NCBI GenBank assembly: GCA_029202485.1
Contig: CP119313.1
Span: 2,728,001-2,792,000, forward strand
Length of the DNA stretch: 64,000 nt
From: Candidatus Pedobacter colombiensis
GTDB taxonomy: Bacteria > Bacteroidota > Bacteroidia > Sphingobacteriales > Sphingobacteriaceae
Direction: 5' to 3'
Shown: positions 24,952 through 36,862 of the stretch, one piece after another
Numbering within the stretch: position 1 is the first letter of the stretch
How the letters are laid out: every line of letters starts with the position of its first letter
Translations under genes and position numbers: made by a program
Notes under the pieces: generated by a model
The model's input: the letters and a program-made list of their open reading frames with translations, nothing else
What the model was told of the DNA's origin: nothing
Database searches by the model: none

Positions 24952-27669
24952 TTGAAACAACTTTACAAATACGTATTAATCATACTGCCATGGCTGTATG
25001 TTGGACCAATTAGTGCACAACAAGGTGTAATAATCATAAATGGAACCATTGTAGACGAACAAAGCAAACCCCTAGATTTTGTAACCGTTAAACTTTTAAA
25101 TACAGACAGGCTCACCTATACCAATGATAAAGGAAAATTCAGTTTTGCGATTAATTCAAGTGTATTAAAGCAAATTACGATTTCCGCCACCATAGTTGGC
25201 AAAGTATCAAGCGACACCACAATAAATTTAAATGACTACCAGAAATCAATTACAATCAGACTTAAAACATTAAACTTAAGTTTAAATGAAGTGCAGGTAT
25301 CGGCTGTGCGAAAATCTACAGGCTTATCCAACTCTTCTATTCTTTTCGACCGGCAAGCGATTGAACAGGTTCAGGCATTTAGTTTGGTAGACGTTTTAAA
25401 TAATCTTCCTGGCAAAACCTATGCGGCTTTAGATCTTCAGGGTGCTAAAAACCTGACTTTAAGGTCTGATGCAACAGGAAACAGCAGCTTAAACAATGCA
25501 CTTGGCACGGCAATAATTATTGATGGACTTGTGCAAAGTAACAATGCCAATATGCAAAACAAAAATATTGGCAAATATGGTTTGGAAACAATTAATGACC
25601 GGGCGAATGGCCGTTCTTATGACGTAACATTTGGTGGAGTTGATTTAAGAGAAATACCGGCCGATAATATTGAAAACATTGAAATTATATCCGGTGTTGC
25701 ACCAGCTCAGTATGGAGATTTAACTGATGGAGCTGTTATCATTAACAGACAGGCAGGTAAAACCGACTTTCAGTTCAACACGCGTTTTAATGGAGGTTCA
25801 ACAAACGTTTCTCTATCTAAAGGTTTTAAGCTAAATGGTAAACTTGGCTCATTGAATGCTAATCTAAATTACTTGAACAGTAATGATGATCCAAGAGACT
25901 TACTCAAAAAGTATAAGCGCGTAAGTGGTGGCTTAATGTGGACAGGATACTTTACCAAAGGGGTAAAAAATACAATTTCATTCGATTTTAGTGAAAAACT
26001 GGATGATGCAAAGGAAGATCCTGATGATGGAAAAGATTTAATGACCTATTCTAAAAACAGACGTTTCGCTTTTTCTGAACGTTTGTCTGCCGAAATAAAC
26101 GGAAAATTCCTTCGCAGAATAAATCTGTCTATAGGAGCCGATATTTCTAGTACGGAATCCTATACCCAATGGTGGCTAAGTGGTAGTCCGAAACCAACAG
26201 CCGATAAGGATACTACAGGAGTTTACGAAGGCTTTTATACAGATGGAAACTTCAATGCTATAGATCAGATTGTAGGTAAGCCAATAAATGTAAATGCAAA
26301 CCTAAGCTTCTTAAATCAATTTAATACCGGTAAAATTAAGCATTTCCTATCTATCGGTGGTAGCTTTTCTTTATCATCAAACAAAGGCCAGGGAGTTTTA
26401 TTTGATTCTAAAAGACCGAGATGGGCAGGAAGGAATTCGCAAAATGAACGACCCTATAATTTTGAATTAATTCCCAGCCTGATCAATACAGGTGCATACA
26501 TTGAAGATAAATTTAGTTTTAAGCTTTTTTCCAAGGTCTTTGATGTGAGTGCCGGTTTAAGATATGACAATCAGAATGGATTTGGAACCTTGCAACCACG
26601 AATTAACAGCAGCTATGCAATAGCAAAAGATTTAAAAGTAAATATGGCTTATGGGATCGCCACTAAAGCTCCAACGATGGCATACAGATACCCTAGTCCT
26701 ACTTACTTCGACATCCCCCTACTCAATTATTTTACCGGCAATGCTAAAACAGACCTATTTCTGGTTTACACCCAAAAATACACTCCAGACAACAGAGATC
26801 TAAAACCCTCAAAATCAACACAATTTGAATTAGGATTGAATTGGAACAAAAAAAACTTTAGTACTTCTATTTTTGGATACTTCAAGAATAACACAGATGG
26901 TTTTTACGCCCAACAGACTTACTACCCAATGGTAATTCCTATTTATGATATTACTCCTAACCCTGGAGGAAAGCCGGAGTATTTTGATACAGGAAACACT
27001 CGTATAAATGTTAAGTTGGATGCAAACGTGATTAAAAATGGCGTAACTTCTGAAAACTATGGTGTTGAATGGTTTATTTCTACCAAAAAAATCAAAGCCA
27101 TACAGAGTAGTTTCAGCTTTAATTCTTCATTCAGTCTCAGTAATTATCATAACGTTGGATTTACCGTGCGACCAGCCAACGAAGATGATATCCTGGCTGA
27201 AAAAAAAGCATGGTATGCTATTTATGAAAGCACAGGAAACAGAAACTGGAGTTTAACATCAAGATTAAACAGTGATACACACATCCCTAAATTCGGCTTT
27301 GTAGTGAGTTTATACGCAGATATGATTTGGCAGCAATATTTAAAGAATTTCGATGCTTTCAAGTACCCAATGGCTTATCTGGATAAAAACGGCAATTATT
27401 ACAAGATAGAAAATTTTGATGCTGCTAACCCTGATTATGGTCACCTACTCCCACTACCCAGCACAAAAGAGGGTGAAGGAAAACTCCCCTTCCCTTATGC
27501 AAACCTTTCTTTACGCCTGTCAAAAGAGATAAAAAAACGGATCAGGTTATCCATTAATGCCTACAATTTCCTAAACATACAGCCGAATTATTATAACACT
27601 GTAACAAAAAAAAGAACAACCTATAACAACCCTACAAGTGTAGGGGCTGAATTGTCTATCAAATTTTAA
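24952..27669 (+). CDS. TonB-dependent receptor
   Basis: An outer-membrane importer of 905 aa. The start is TTG: an in-frame TAG lies 9 bp upstream and no ATG fits. After the signal peptide (to about residue 23, ending SAQQ) come a carboxypeptidase-regulatory-like domain (about 27-115), a plug domain (about 120-260, with LPGKTY and EIISGVAPAQYGDLTDGAVI) and a long beta-barrel ending in a C-terminal Phe (LSIKF). It has no SusD partner; instead it precedes DUF4876, DUF6850 and di-haem peroxidase genes with gaps of 3-11 bp. Operator-like palindromes upstream suggest metal control, so iron or another cofactor is a likely cargo, but this is inference. Confidence 0.92.
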   Translation: MKQLYKYVLIILPWLYVGPISAQQGVIIINGTIVDEQSKPLDFVTVKLLNTDRLTYTNDKGKFSFAINSSVLKQITISATIVGKVSSDTTINLNDYQKSITIRLKTLNLSLNEVQVSAVRKSTGLSNSSILFDRQAIEQVQAFSLVDVLNNLPGKTYAALDLQGAKNLTLRSDATGNSSLNNALGTAIIIDGLVQSNNANMQNKNIGKYGLETINDRANGRSYDVTFGGVDLREIPADNIENIEIISGVAPAQYGDLTDGAVIINRQAGKTDFQFNTRFNGGSTNVSLSKGFKLNGKLGSLNANLNYLNSNDDPRDLLKKYKRVSGGLMWTGYFTKGVKNTISFDFSEKLDDAKEDPDDGKDLMTYSKNRRFAFSERLSAEINGKFLRRINLSIGADISSTESYTQWWLSGSPKPTADKDTTGVYEGFYTDGNFNAIDQIVGKPINVNANLSFLNQFNTGKIKHFLSIGGSFSLSSNKGQGVLFDSKRPRWAGRNSQNERPYNFELIPSLINTGAYIEDKFSFKLFSKVFDVSAGLRYDNQNGFGTLQPRINSSYAIAKDLKVNMAYGIATKAPTMAYRYPSPTYFDIPLLNYFTGNAKTDLFLVYTQKYTPDNRDLKPSKSTQFELGLNWNKKNFSTSIFGYFKNNTDGFYAQQTYYPMVIPIYDITPNPGGKPEYFDTGNTRINVKLDANVIKNGVTSENYGVEWFISTKKIKAIQSSFSFNSSFSLSNYHNVGFTVRPANEDDILAEKKAWYAIYESTGNRNWSLTSRLNSDTHIPKFGFVVSLYADMIWQQYLKNFDAFKYPMAYLDKNGNYYKIENFDAANPDYGHLLPLPSTKEGEGKLPFPYANLSLRLSKEIKKRIRLSINAYNFLNIQPNYYNTVTKKRTTYNNPTSVGAELSIKF

Positions 27670-27673
27670 TTAT

Positions 27674-29020
27674 ATGTATATGAAAAGAATACAACTACTA
27701 TTTCTATGTATCATGCTGACAACATTTTCGGCTTGCAAAAAAAATGAGCTTAGCGATGTAAAACCGGTAACATTAAGTTTAAAAATAGCGCTTGATGAAA
27801 GTGTTATTAATTATAACTTTTCCCCTGCAAACACGGAGATTAAGCTTACCAATCTGATCAATGGACAAGTAAACAAACTTAAAACCGATGATAAGGGCAT
27901 GCTTAACATCGCAAGCTTATCACCCGGAGATTACGATATTGAAGCTACCCTGGTAATAAGCGCAAATGATTATTCGACGATAACAGGAGATCTACAGACA
28001 GAAGATGTGACTTTTAGCGGTTTATTAAAAGGTCAATCTATTGTTAAAGCTACCAATGATTTAATACTTAAAATTAACACAGGTCGTATTGGTGACTGGG
28101 TTTTTAAGCAGATTTACTATGCCGGTTCGCACACTTCTAATGGTGCGCTTTTTAGGGATGTTTTTTTTGAAATCTATAATAATTCGAACGAATTAATGTA
28201 TGCAGATAGCTTATACTTTTCTCAGGCATTTGGCTTAAATACAAAAACAACATCTTTAGACGCTTCACTGACCTATCTACGCCCAAACAAACAATACGAT
28301 TGGAGCAAGTCCATTGGAAACAATGTAAACAGGGCTAATGAAGATTATATCTATGCCAAAACGATGTACATGATTCCCGGTACGGGAAAAAGCTATCCTG
28401 TCAAACCTGGAGAAAGCTTGATTATTGCCGCAACTGCAATTAACCATAAAGCCCCATATACCAATTTAGAAGGAATAGCAGTTACTGTGAAAGACCCTAG
28501 CTTAACTGTAGATCTTAGTAAAGCTGACTTTGAAGTATACCTGGGAAATGAGCCTGGTATTAATCCATTAGCAACCGACATTGACAATCCTGCTGTACCA
28601 AATCTAAAAGTAATTAGCAGAGGTGGCGACCGGGATTTGATCCTACAGCCTACGGGCAGAGACGCTTATGTTATCTTTAAAACCAATGAAGACATTAACA
28701 ACTTCGCTAAAATACCGACACCTGAAGAAAAAGAAATTAACATCACAACGAATCTCTACATCAGAGTTCCTTCAAAATATATTTTAGATGCAGTGGAAAC
28801 ACAGCCACCGGTAGTAACTAATCAGTTTCCGAAAAAACTGGAAAGCTCCCTTGATGCCACTTTTACGTTTGTTAAGGATGGCCAATACTCTTCTCAATCA
28901 TTGATAAGGAAAACAGCCAAAATTGTTAATGGCAGAAGAATTTTGAAAGATACAAACAGCTCCAGCAATGATTTTGAAACATTGGATAGACCGGATGTTA
29001 CCAAAACTGTTTTTAAATAA
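27674..29020 (+). CDS. DUF4876 domain-containing lipoprotein
   Basis: A 448-aa surface lipoprotein (Cys20 in TTFSACKK; the first two residues MY may precede the true Met3). It has an N-terminal Ig-like domain with a carboxypeptidase-regulatory-like strand pattern, and a C-terminal lamin-tail-like beta sandwich including YAGSHTSNGALFRDVFFEIYNNS. DUF4876 proteins are regularly encoded beside TonB receptors in Bacteroidetes and are likely surface ligand-binding partners. The gene starts 4 bp after the receptor stop, which argues for co-translation. Confidence 0.85.
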   Translation: MYMKRIQLLFLCIMLTTFSACKKNELSDVKPVTLSLKIALDESVINYNFSPANTEIKLTNLINGQVNKLKTDDKGMLNIASLSPGDYDIEATLVISANDYSTITGDLQTEDVTFSGLLKGQSIVKATNDLILKINTGRIGDWVFKQIYYAGSHTSNGALFRDVFFEIYNNSNELMYADSLYFSQAFGLNTKTTSLDASLTYLRPNKQYDWSKSIGNNVNRANEDYIYAKTMYMIPGTGKSYPVKPGESLIIAATAINHKAPYTNLEGIAVTVKDPSLTVDLSKADFEVYLGNEPGINPLATDIDNPAVPNLKVISRGGDRDLILQPTGRDAYVIFKTNEDINNFAKIPTPEEKEINITTNLYIRVPSKYILDAVETQPPVVTNQFPKKLESSLDATFTFVKDGQYSSQSLIRKTAKIVNGRRILKDTNSSSNDFETLDRPDVTKTVFK

Positions 29021-29031
29021 CCACTACTCAA

Positions 29032-30573
29032 TTGAGATATTTAGCTTTTATAACAACTTTGATATTGCCAGTGCTAAGTTTTGCTCAGCAAAAACTTAGC
29101 ACTGACAGTATTTATTTTTACAAGCAAAGTGAAAAGGAAAACCAATATATATATGGTAGTGCAACTCATTTAAATGCTTCAAAATTGGAAAGTTCTGGTT
29201 TGGCCAGTATTTCTTACCAAAATAGTATAGGTCATTTTAGAAAGGCACAAGAGGCAGAGTACAACACCATAACAAGTATCTATACCGAGGGGGTTAATAC
29301 ACTTGGAAGGTTCAAAGCTTCTGGCTATTTCGCTTTTTCGAGAATTTATCAGGATAGTTTAGCCTGGACTACCAAGGGAACAGAACTTGATGCCCAAACT
29401 TATTACTTTGTTGCCGCTAAAGCCGGCAAATATGAGCGAACCGACTATCAGCTTGGTGGTATCTTGTCATACAGCCTGGTTCCAGAAAAATTATATACCG
29501 GGCTTGGTGTAGATTACAATTACAGGGAATCTACGCGCTCCGTTGACCCAAGACCTAAGGTTAACAACTATAGCCTGATATTAAAGCCGGAACTCGTTTA
29601 TGAGTTTAAAAATCATTACGCGGGCATACAGGCTACCTGGGGTTATGATAAGGAAGACTTTACTTCTATGTACAAAAATGATACATATAAAACAAGTACG
29701 GCCTACCCCGAAAGAGTAACCTATCTTGTTTATGGTTACGGGAATATGCGAAATTATCAGAATGATCAAAAAATGAGACGTAATGGAAATCATTTAGGAT
29801 TGGCATTAAATTATTCTGGAGACTTTAGCAGGTTTAAAATCCTGACCAGGATTGCTTACAAGGAATTGGTGGAAGAAAGTAGAATGAAAGTTGCCAATTC
29901 AATAAATGATTCTTTATTAGGTACTTTCTACTTAAATGACCTAACGGCAAGGGTACTGATAAAAAACAAGAACAAAACAACTGCACAGCAGTTATCCGTC
30001 GATTTCTTATCTAGTACCGGCTATGATAAAAGCAGCCTTTATGAAGCTACGAATTATCATTACAGTCGTCAGGTCATAGATGCTGAATATCTAATCAGAT
30101 TAAACAGTCAATCTCCTGTATCTACAGAATTTGGACCAAGCCTAAGCTTTGAACGGCTTGAAAAAATTGATGTAATTACTACAATTAATACTGAAGTCAC
30201 TGGTATTGAGTCTGGCTTAAGTGGAAGCTTATATGTCAAATCTCAAAAGAATAATTTATTTTCATTTGGGGCTGGAATCTCTTATCGCAAGCCCATAAAT
30301 CATTCGCTAAATGTACCGGAATTACAAACGGTAAATACCTTTGTTAAAGGGGTAGTCTACGGAAATTACGAATATGACACCAGCGATTTTATCAAATTAA
30401 AAGCAGGTGTAAACTACGTAAGCAATAATCTATTTAAAGAGTTTAAAACCGGATTTTCTGTGCAAGGAACTTATTTATCACAAATAAACTCAAAGTTCAC
30501 TTTTCCAGAAGCTACATTTTCACCAAATCACCAGAGGTTACATTTAAATCTTTCTCTAAACCTTTATTTTTAA
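29032..30573 (+). CDS. DUF6850 family outer-membrane beta-barrel protein
   Basis: A 513-aa protein with a TTG start (no in-frame ATG upstream before the preceding stop) and a signal peptide MRYLAFITTLILPVLSFAQ. The rest is a repeated pattern of amphipathic strands with aromatic girdles, ending HLNLSLNLYF, a typical C-terminal barrel strand. DUF6850 proteins occur with DUF4876 and TonB receptor genes in other Bacteroidetes. It may be an auxiliary pore or surface protein for the same cargo. Function not established. Confidence 0.82.
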   Translation: MRYLAFITTLILPVLSFAQQKLSTDSIYFYKQSEKENQYIYGSATHLNASKLESSGLASISYQNSIGHFRKAQEAEYNTITSIYTEGVNTLGRFKASGYFAFSRIYQDSLAWTTKGTELDAQTYYFVAAKAGKYERTDYQLGGILSYSLVPEKLYTGLGVDYNYRESTRSVDPRPKVNNYSLILKPELVYEFKNHYAGIQATWGYDKEDFTSMYKNDTYKTSTAYPERVTYLVYGYGNMRNYQNDQKMRRNGNHLGLALNYSGDFSRFKILTRIAYKELVEESRMKVANSINDSLLGTFYLNDLTARVLIKNKNKTTAQQLSVDFLSSTGYDKSSLYEATNYHYSRQVIDAEYLIRLNSQSPVSTEFGPSLSFERLEKIDVITTINTEVTGIESGLSGSLYVKSQKNNLFSFGAGISYRKPINHSLNVPELQTVNTFVKGVVYGNYEYDTSDFIKLKAGVNYVSNNLFKEFKTGFSVQGTYLSQINSKFTFPEATFSPNHQRLHLNLSLNLYF

Positions 30574-30576
30574 TTC

Positions 30577-31716
30577 ATGAAGAAGGTCTTTTTAGCACTT
30601 AGCACACTATTATTTATATTATTATTTTTTTCCTTCAGATCTTTCGATTTCATTAATGGCGATCAGCTACCTATTGATTCCCTTCGTAAAGTATACGCGC
30701 AATCTCCTGATAAATGGCCAAAACCGACTATTGATTCCGGAGTTAATTTTGTAGAGTTGGGCGTAGTATCCTTGTCTCCTATTGAAGATCAAAAAGAGCA
30801 GCTTAAAGGAGTAATTACTTTGGGTAAAAACTTATTTTTTGACCCACGCTTGTCTGGTTCTAATCAGATTTCCTGCTCTAGTTGTCATGCACCAGACTTA
30901 AATTGGGCTGATGGACGTGAAAAGGCTATTGGACATGATCATGGTGCTGGTAAACGTAATACTCCATCTTTAGAAAATGTATGGTTCTTTAAAAAACTGT
31001 TCTGGGATGGTCGCGCAGAAGGATTGGAAGATCAAGCGGCTCATCCTATCAGCAACCCTATTGAAATGCATCAGGACTTAAAAAAACTACCTGCAAAACT
31101 GCAAAAGATAAAGGGTTATCAAATACTTTTTACAGATGCTTTTGGAGATAAAAAAATAACAACTGAACGTATTTTATCAGCACTGGCAACTTACCAGAAA
31201 ACCATAGTAAGCAGAAAAGGCGACTTTGATTACTTTTTATTGGGCGATAAAAAGCGATTGACAGATCAGCAGGTACTTGGCTTGCATTTATTCAGAACAA
31301 AAGCACGCTGTTTAAACTGTCATAATGGTCCATTATTTAGTGATCGAGAGTTTCATAATGTAGGTTTAACCTATTATGCCCGTAAATATGAAGATTTAGG
31401 TTTATACAACATTACTAAAAAACCTGAGGATGTGGGTAAATTTAGAACACCAAGTCTGCGCAATGTGATGAGAACCGCCCCATGGTTCCATAACGGTTTG
31501 TTTAGTGATATGGATGGTGTAATGAATATGTATAATGCAGGTATGCCAGTTCAGCGCGTAAAACCAGAGCAGGTTAATGACCCATTGCTGCCTAAAAATG
31601 ACAAGTTGTTAAAACCATTGGGACTTTCGAAAGTAGAAAAAGATGCAATCATTGCCTTTATGGAATCTATTTCGGTAATCCCATGGAAAGAGCGCGCACC
31701 GGAGCTACCAAAATAA
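30577..31716 (+). CDS. di-haem cytochrome c peroxidase / MauG-like
   Basis: A periplasmic di-haem enzyme of 379 aa. The N-terminal hydrophobic segment (about 5-21) exports it. Two haem c motifs are present: CSSCH (about 104-108) and CLNCH (about 246-250). The surrounding GKNLFFDPRLSGSNQISCSSCH and GKFRTPSLRNVMRTAPWFHNG segments are the CCP/MauG hallmark. It could reduce hydrogen peroxide or oxidise a cargo or protein. It ends the four-gene TonB-receptor operon, before a strong terminator. Confidence 0.93.
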   Translation: MKKVFLALSTLLFILLFFSFRSFDFINGDQLPIDSLRKVYAQSPDKWPKPTIDSGVNFVELGVVSLSPIEDQKEQLKGVITLGKNLFFDPRLSGSNQISCSSCHAPDLNWADGREKAIGHDHGAGKRNTPSLENVWFFKKLFWDGRAEGLEDQAAHPISNPIEMHQDLKKLPAKLQKIKGYQILFTDAFGDKKITTERILSALATYQKTIVSRKGDFDYFLLGDKKRLTDQQVLGLHLFRTKARCLNCHNGPLFSDREFHNVGLTYYARKYEDLGLYNITKKPEDVGKFRTPSLRNVMRTAPWFHNGLFSDMDGVMNMYNAGMPVQRVKPEQVNDPLLPKNDKLLKPLGLSKVEKDAIIAFMESISVIPWKERAPELPK

Positions 31717-31750
31717 CGGGAACATTTAAGGATCAATAATTTAATCAAAA

Positions 31751-31790
31751 AGGGGCTTACAAATTTATTTTTTGTAGGCCCTTCTAATTT
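31751..31790 (+). terminator. Rho-independent terminator of the TonB-receptor/peroxidase operon
   Basis: A 13-bp stem (31751-31763 with 31771-31783, two G-T wobbles) with a 7-nt loop is followed by TCTAATTTTATT. It closes the four-gene unit just ahead of the thiamin leader. Confidence 0.8.
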
Positions 31791-31819
31791 TATTAAAAAA
31801 TAGTATAGCTTTACAAAAA

Positions 31820-31890
31820 ACTTTAGGGGTGCCTTGCGCTGAGATATACCCTTTGAACCTGATGCAGTTAGTACTGCCGAAGGGAAAAGT
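31820..31890 (+). promoter_or_regulatory. TPP riboswitch (THI element)
   Basis: Conserved aptamer elements are visible in order: GGGGTGCC, GCTGAGATATACCC, TTGAACCTGATGCAGTTAGTACTGCCG and AAGGGA. The outer helix is formed by ACTTT (31820-31824) and AAAGT (31886-31890). TPP binding is expected to reduce expression of the downstream thiamin operon, which starts about 75 bp later with thiS. Confidence 0.95.
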
Positions 31891-31915
31891 AAGAGCAACT
31901 CTTGTTGTTCTTTTT
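31891..31915 (+). terminator. riboswitch expression-platform terminator
   Basis: AAGAGCAAC (31891-31899) pairs with GTTGTTCTT (31904-31912) around a 4-nt loop, followed by a T-run. It begins immediately after the aptamer's closing helix, so it is the probable on/off switch for the thiamin operon: formed when TPP is bound, disrupted when not. Confidence 0.7.
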
Positions 31916-31964
31916 CCATTCCTGTTACAGGCAATCTCTATAGTTTTTCCAATTTTTTTAAATT

Positions 31965-34068
<2,104 letters not shown>

Positions 34069-34094
34069 GCTAACCAGTTATTAAAACCATTTAA

Positions 34095-34691
34095 ATGAAA
34101 CTGATTGTCATATCTGATCCTGTTTATTTTAAAGATGAGGCGCGTTTAATAAACCGGCTTTTTGAAGCTGGCATGTCTCTTTTTCACTTGAGAAAGGAAG
34201 GATTTACCAGGCAAGCGTATGCAGCATTAATTGCCGGAATAGACGAGTGTTATCACGATAGGATCGCTATGCATCAGTTTCATGAACTGGCTGGAGATTT
34301 CCCTTTGATCAAGCGCCTTCACTACCCGGAGTGGCTTCGAAAAGAGACAATCGCTAGTGATTTAGCCGCTATTATGGATAACTATACGCTGAGCACTTCT
34401 ATTCATCATTTAGCCAATCTGAAGAATTTAGCTGGCTTTGCTTATACTTTTTACGGTCCTGTTTTTAACAGCATTTCCAAGCCGGGATATACTGGAACTG
34501 CCAATACTGATTTTGTCTTGCCTGAACATAGTAATCACACAAAGGTCATTGCCCTTGGCGGAATAACAGCAGAAAAAATAGAACAGGTTAAACAAATGGA
34601 CTTTGATGGATTTGCAGTACTCGGAGCAATATGGAGTAAAAAAGAAGAAGCCGTAAATAACCTTAAAAAACTTATAAACAAAAGCAAGTAA
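34095..34691 (+). CDS. ThiE/TenI-like protein, probable thiazole tautomerase
   Basis: A 198-aa TIM-barrel protein of the ThiE/TenI family. It keeps the overall order (LIVISDP, FHLRKEGF, SIHHL, YGPVFNSISKPGY, ALGGITAEKI), but the pyrimidine-phosphate-binding segments of true ThiE, such as QLRxKD and the NDxxxxA stretch, are altered. A complete ThiE is encoded two genes later. By analogy with B. subtilis TenI this copy is more likely the thiazole phosphate tautomerase, which is an inference. The SIHHL histidine would be the catalytic base. Confidence 0.78.
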   Translation: MKLIVISDPVYFKDEARLINRLFEAGMSLFHLRKEGFTRQAYAALIAGIDECYHDRIAMHQFHELAGDFPLIKRLHYPEWLRKETIASDLAAIMDNYTLSTSIHHLANLKNLAGFAYTFYGPVFNSISKPGYTGTANTDFVLPEHSNHTKVIALGGITAEKIEQVKQMDFDGFAVLGAIWSKKEEAVNNLKKLINKSK

Positions 34692-34717
34692 ACTTCAATT
34701 CATCAATTTAATTAAGT

Positions 34718-35482
34718 ATGACAAGCATAAAAGAAAGCCGGCCTTATATATTGAGCCTTGCAGGATTTGATCCAAGTGCAGGTGCCGGGGTGTTGGCCGA
34801 TGTGAAGTGTTTTGAGCAACATGAGGTTTACGGTTTTGGTGTATGTACCGCTTTAACGGTGCAAACTGATAGTGACTTTATAAAGAACGACTGGCTGGAT
34901 GCAACTCAGATTATAGATCAACTTGCACCTTTGCTAACTAAGTTTCCGGTTACAGCCTGTAAGATTGGGTTAATTAAAGACATTCCGGTTTTACTTGAAG
35001 TGATGGCTTACATAAAATTATATGCACCGACCATGAAAATTGTACTTGATCCAGTTTTAAAAGCCAGCTCCGGCTATGGATTTCATGATTGGGAAGATAG
35101 TTTAAAAATGCTTTCTCCCGCTTTAAGCCAGATTGATTTGATCACACCAAACTACCCGGAAATGCTAAGTATGGGCGGTAAAGCTGAGGTACACGCTGCT
35201 GCGACTACCTGGGCAACTCATTGTCCGGTTTTATTAAAAGGCGGGCATCAACAAGCGAATATGGGTACAGATTATCTATTTGAATATGACATCGTACATG
35301 AGCTGAAACCCGGTGTATCTGAAATTCAACAAAAGCACGGTTCAGGCTGTGTTTTATCTGCTTCTGTAACAGCTTACCTGGCAAAAGGATTTACACTTTT
35401 AAACGCTTGTACCCTTGCCAAACAATACATTGAACAATTTTTAAATAGTAATAATACCCTTTTAGGGTATCATAAATTATGA
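34718..35482 (+). CDS. thiD: hydroxymethylpyrimidine/phosphomethylpyrimidine kinase ThiD
   Basis: Phosphorylates HMP and HMP-phosphate. The 254-aa ribokinase-like protein shows SLAGFDPSAGAGVLADVK at the N-terminus, YGFGVCTALTVQT, DPVLKASSG and the catalytic HGSGCVLSASVTAYLAKG loop. Length is normal for a ThiD without a fused ThiE. Its last four bases overlap the thiE start (ATGA), indicating translational coupling. Confidence 0.95.
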   Translation: MTSIKESRPYILSLAGFDPSAGAGVLADVKCFEQHEVYGFGVCTALTVQTDSDFIKNDWLDATQIIDQLAPLLTKFPVTACKIGLIKDIPVLLEVMAYIKLYAPTMKIVLDPVLKASSGYGFHDWEDSLKMLSPALSQIDLITPNYPEMLSMGGKAEVHAAATTWATHCPVLLKGGHQQANMGTDYLFEYDIVHELKPGVSEIQQKHGSGCVLSASVTAYLAKGFTLLNACTLAKQYIEQFLNSNNTLLGYHKL

Positions 35483-36102
35483 TAGACAAACTACATTATA
35501 TATCTCAATCGCCTATTGGCAGCTCTCATTTACAATCCATTGAAAGGGTTTTACTTGCTGGTGGAAAATGGATACAGCTAAGGGTTAAAGACCAAACTGA
35601 GGCAGAGGTATTACCATTAGCTCTTGAAGCAGCTGCCTTGTGTAAAAAACATGGAGCCAAATTAATTGTAAATGATTACCCGCTGGTAGCATTAAAGGCG
35701 GAGGCATATGGCCTGCATTTGGGTTTAGCTGATATGCCCATAGCAGAAGCAAGGGCTATTGTTGGACCTGACATGGTTATTGGTGGAACAGCAAATACTT
35801 TAGCTCATATGCTGCAAAGAGCCGATGAAGGAGCGAATTATATAGGTTTAGGTCCTTATAGATTTACCACCACCAAGCAGAATTTAAGCCCGGTGATTGG
35901 TTTGCAGGGATATATCGAGCTTATGAAACAAGCTCGTGAAGCCGGTATGTACTTACCTGTTATCGCCATTGGTGGAATAGAAACGGTAGATATTCCTTTA
36001 CTGATGCAAACAGGGATACACGGCGTAGCAGTATCTGGAGCACTGACCAATCAGCTTAACACCGCAATTATTTTAAACAACATAAATCAACTATTATGTT
36101 AA
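35479..36102 (+). CDS. thiE: thiamine phosphate synthase ThiE
   Basis: Joins HMP-pyrophosphate and the thiazole phosphate to give thiamin phosphate. The 207-aa barrel has the full substrate motifs: QLRVKD near 33, [11 protein letters not shown] near 59, [23 protein letters not shown] and [10 protein letters not shown]. It overlaps thiD by 4 bp upstream and thiG by 7 bp downstream. This is the authentic synthase, in contrast to the TenI-like copy at 34095. Confidence 0.95.
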   Translation: MIDKLHYISQSPIGSSHLQSIERVLLAGGKWIQLRVKDQTEAEVLPLALEAAALCKKHGAKLIVNDYPLVALKAEAYGLHLGLADMPIAEARAIVGPDMVIGGTANTLAHMLQRADEGANYIGLGPYRFTTTKQNLSPVIGLQGYIELMKQAREAGMYLPVIAIGGIETVDIPLLMQTGIHGVAVSGALTNQLNTAIILNNINQLLC

Positions 36103-36857
36103 AAATAGCAGACAAAACATTTACCTCCCGCCTGTTTACAGGTACCGGAAAATTCAGTTCTTCTATACAAATGGAAGAAGCGCTTTTAACTTCAGGCTCA
36201 GAATTGGTTACGGTAGCTCTTAAAAGAGTGGATATGCATACCGATGAGGACGACATTTTATTACACCTAAAATATCCTCATATCAACTTACTCCCAAATA
36301 CATCGGGTGTAAGGAATGCAAAAGAGGCTGTATTTGCCGCACAAATAGCCCGGGAAGCACTGGAAACCAACTGGATAAAACTAGAAATCCATCCTGATCC
36401 AAAATACCTGATGCCCGACCCTATTGAAACTTTAAAAGCGACAGAAGAACTGGTTAAACTCGGCTTTATTGTATTGCCTTACATACATGCTGATCCGGTT
36501 TTATGTAAACGACTGGAAGATGTGGGGACAGCGGCTGTAATGCCTCTAGGATCACCAATCGGCAGTAATAAGGGGCTAAAAACCATAGACTTTCTGGAGA
36601 TCATCATTCATCAAAGCAATGTACCTGTGATCATTGACGCCGGAATTGGCGCGCCTTCTGATGCGGCTAAAGCCATGGAAATTGGTGCTGATGCGGTATT
36701 GGTAAATACAGCCATTGCCGTTTCGGAAAATCCAATATTGATGGCCAATGCTTTTAAAATTGCTGTTGAGGCTGGTAGAATGGCTTATAAAGCAAAATTG
36801 GGTGCAATTGGCAATCATGCGGTAGCCAGCAGTCCGCTTACTTCATTCTTAGATTAA
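36096..36857 (+). CDS. thiG: thiazole synthase ThiG
   Basis: Forms the thiazole phosphate ring from DXP, dehydroglycine and ThiS-thiocarboxylate. The 253-aa barrel starts [19 protein letters not shown]. The Schiff-base Lys is in NWIKLEI, and [30 protein letters not shown] and LVNTAIAV are intact. Works with ThiH, encoded next. Confidence 0.96.
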   Translation: MLKIADKTFTSRLFTGTGKFSSSIQMEEALLTSGSELVTVALKRVDMHTDEDDILLHLKYPHINLLPNTSGVRNAKEAVFAAQIAREALETNWIKLEIHPDPKYLMPDPIETLKATEELVKLGFIVLPYIHADPVLCKRLEDVGTAAVMPLGSPIGSNKGLKTIDFLEIIIHQSNVPVIIDAGIGAPSDAAKAMEIGADAVLVNTAIAVSENPILMANAFKIAVEAGRMAYKAKLGAIGNHAVASSPLTSFLD

Positions 36858-36862
36858 TTGTT

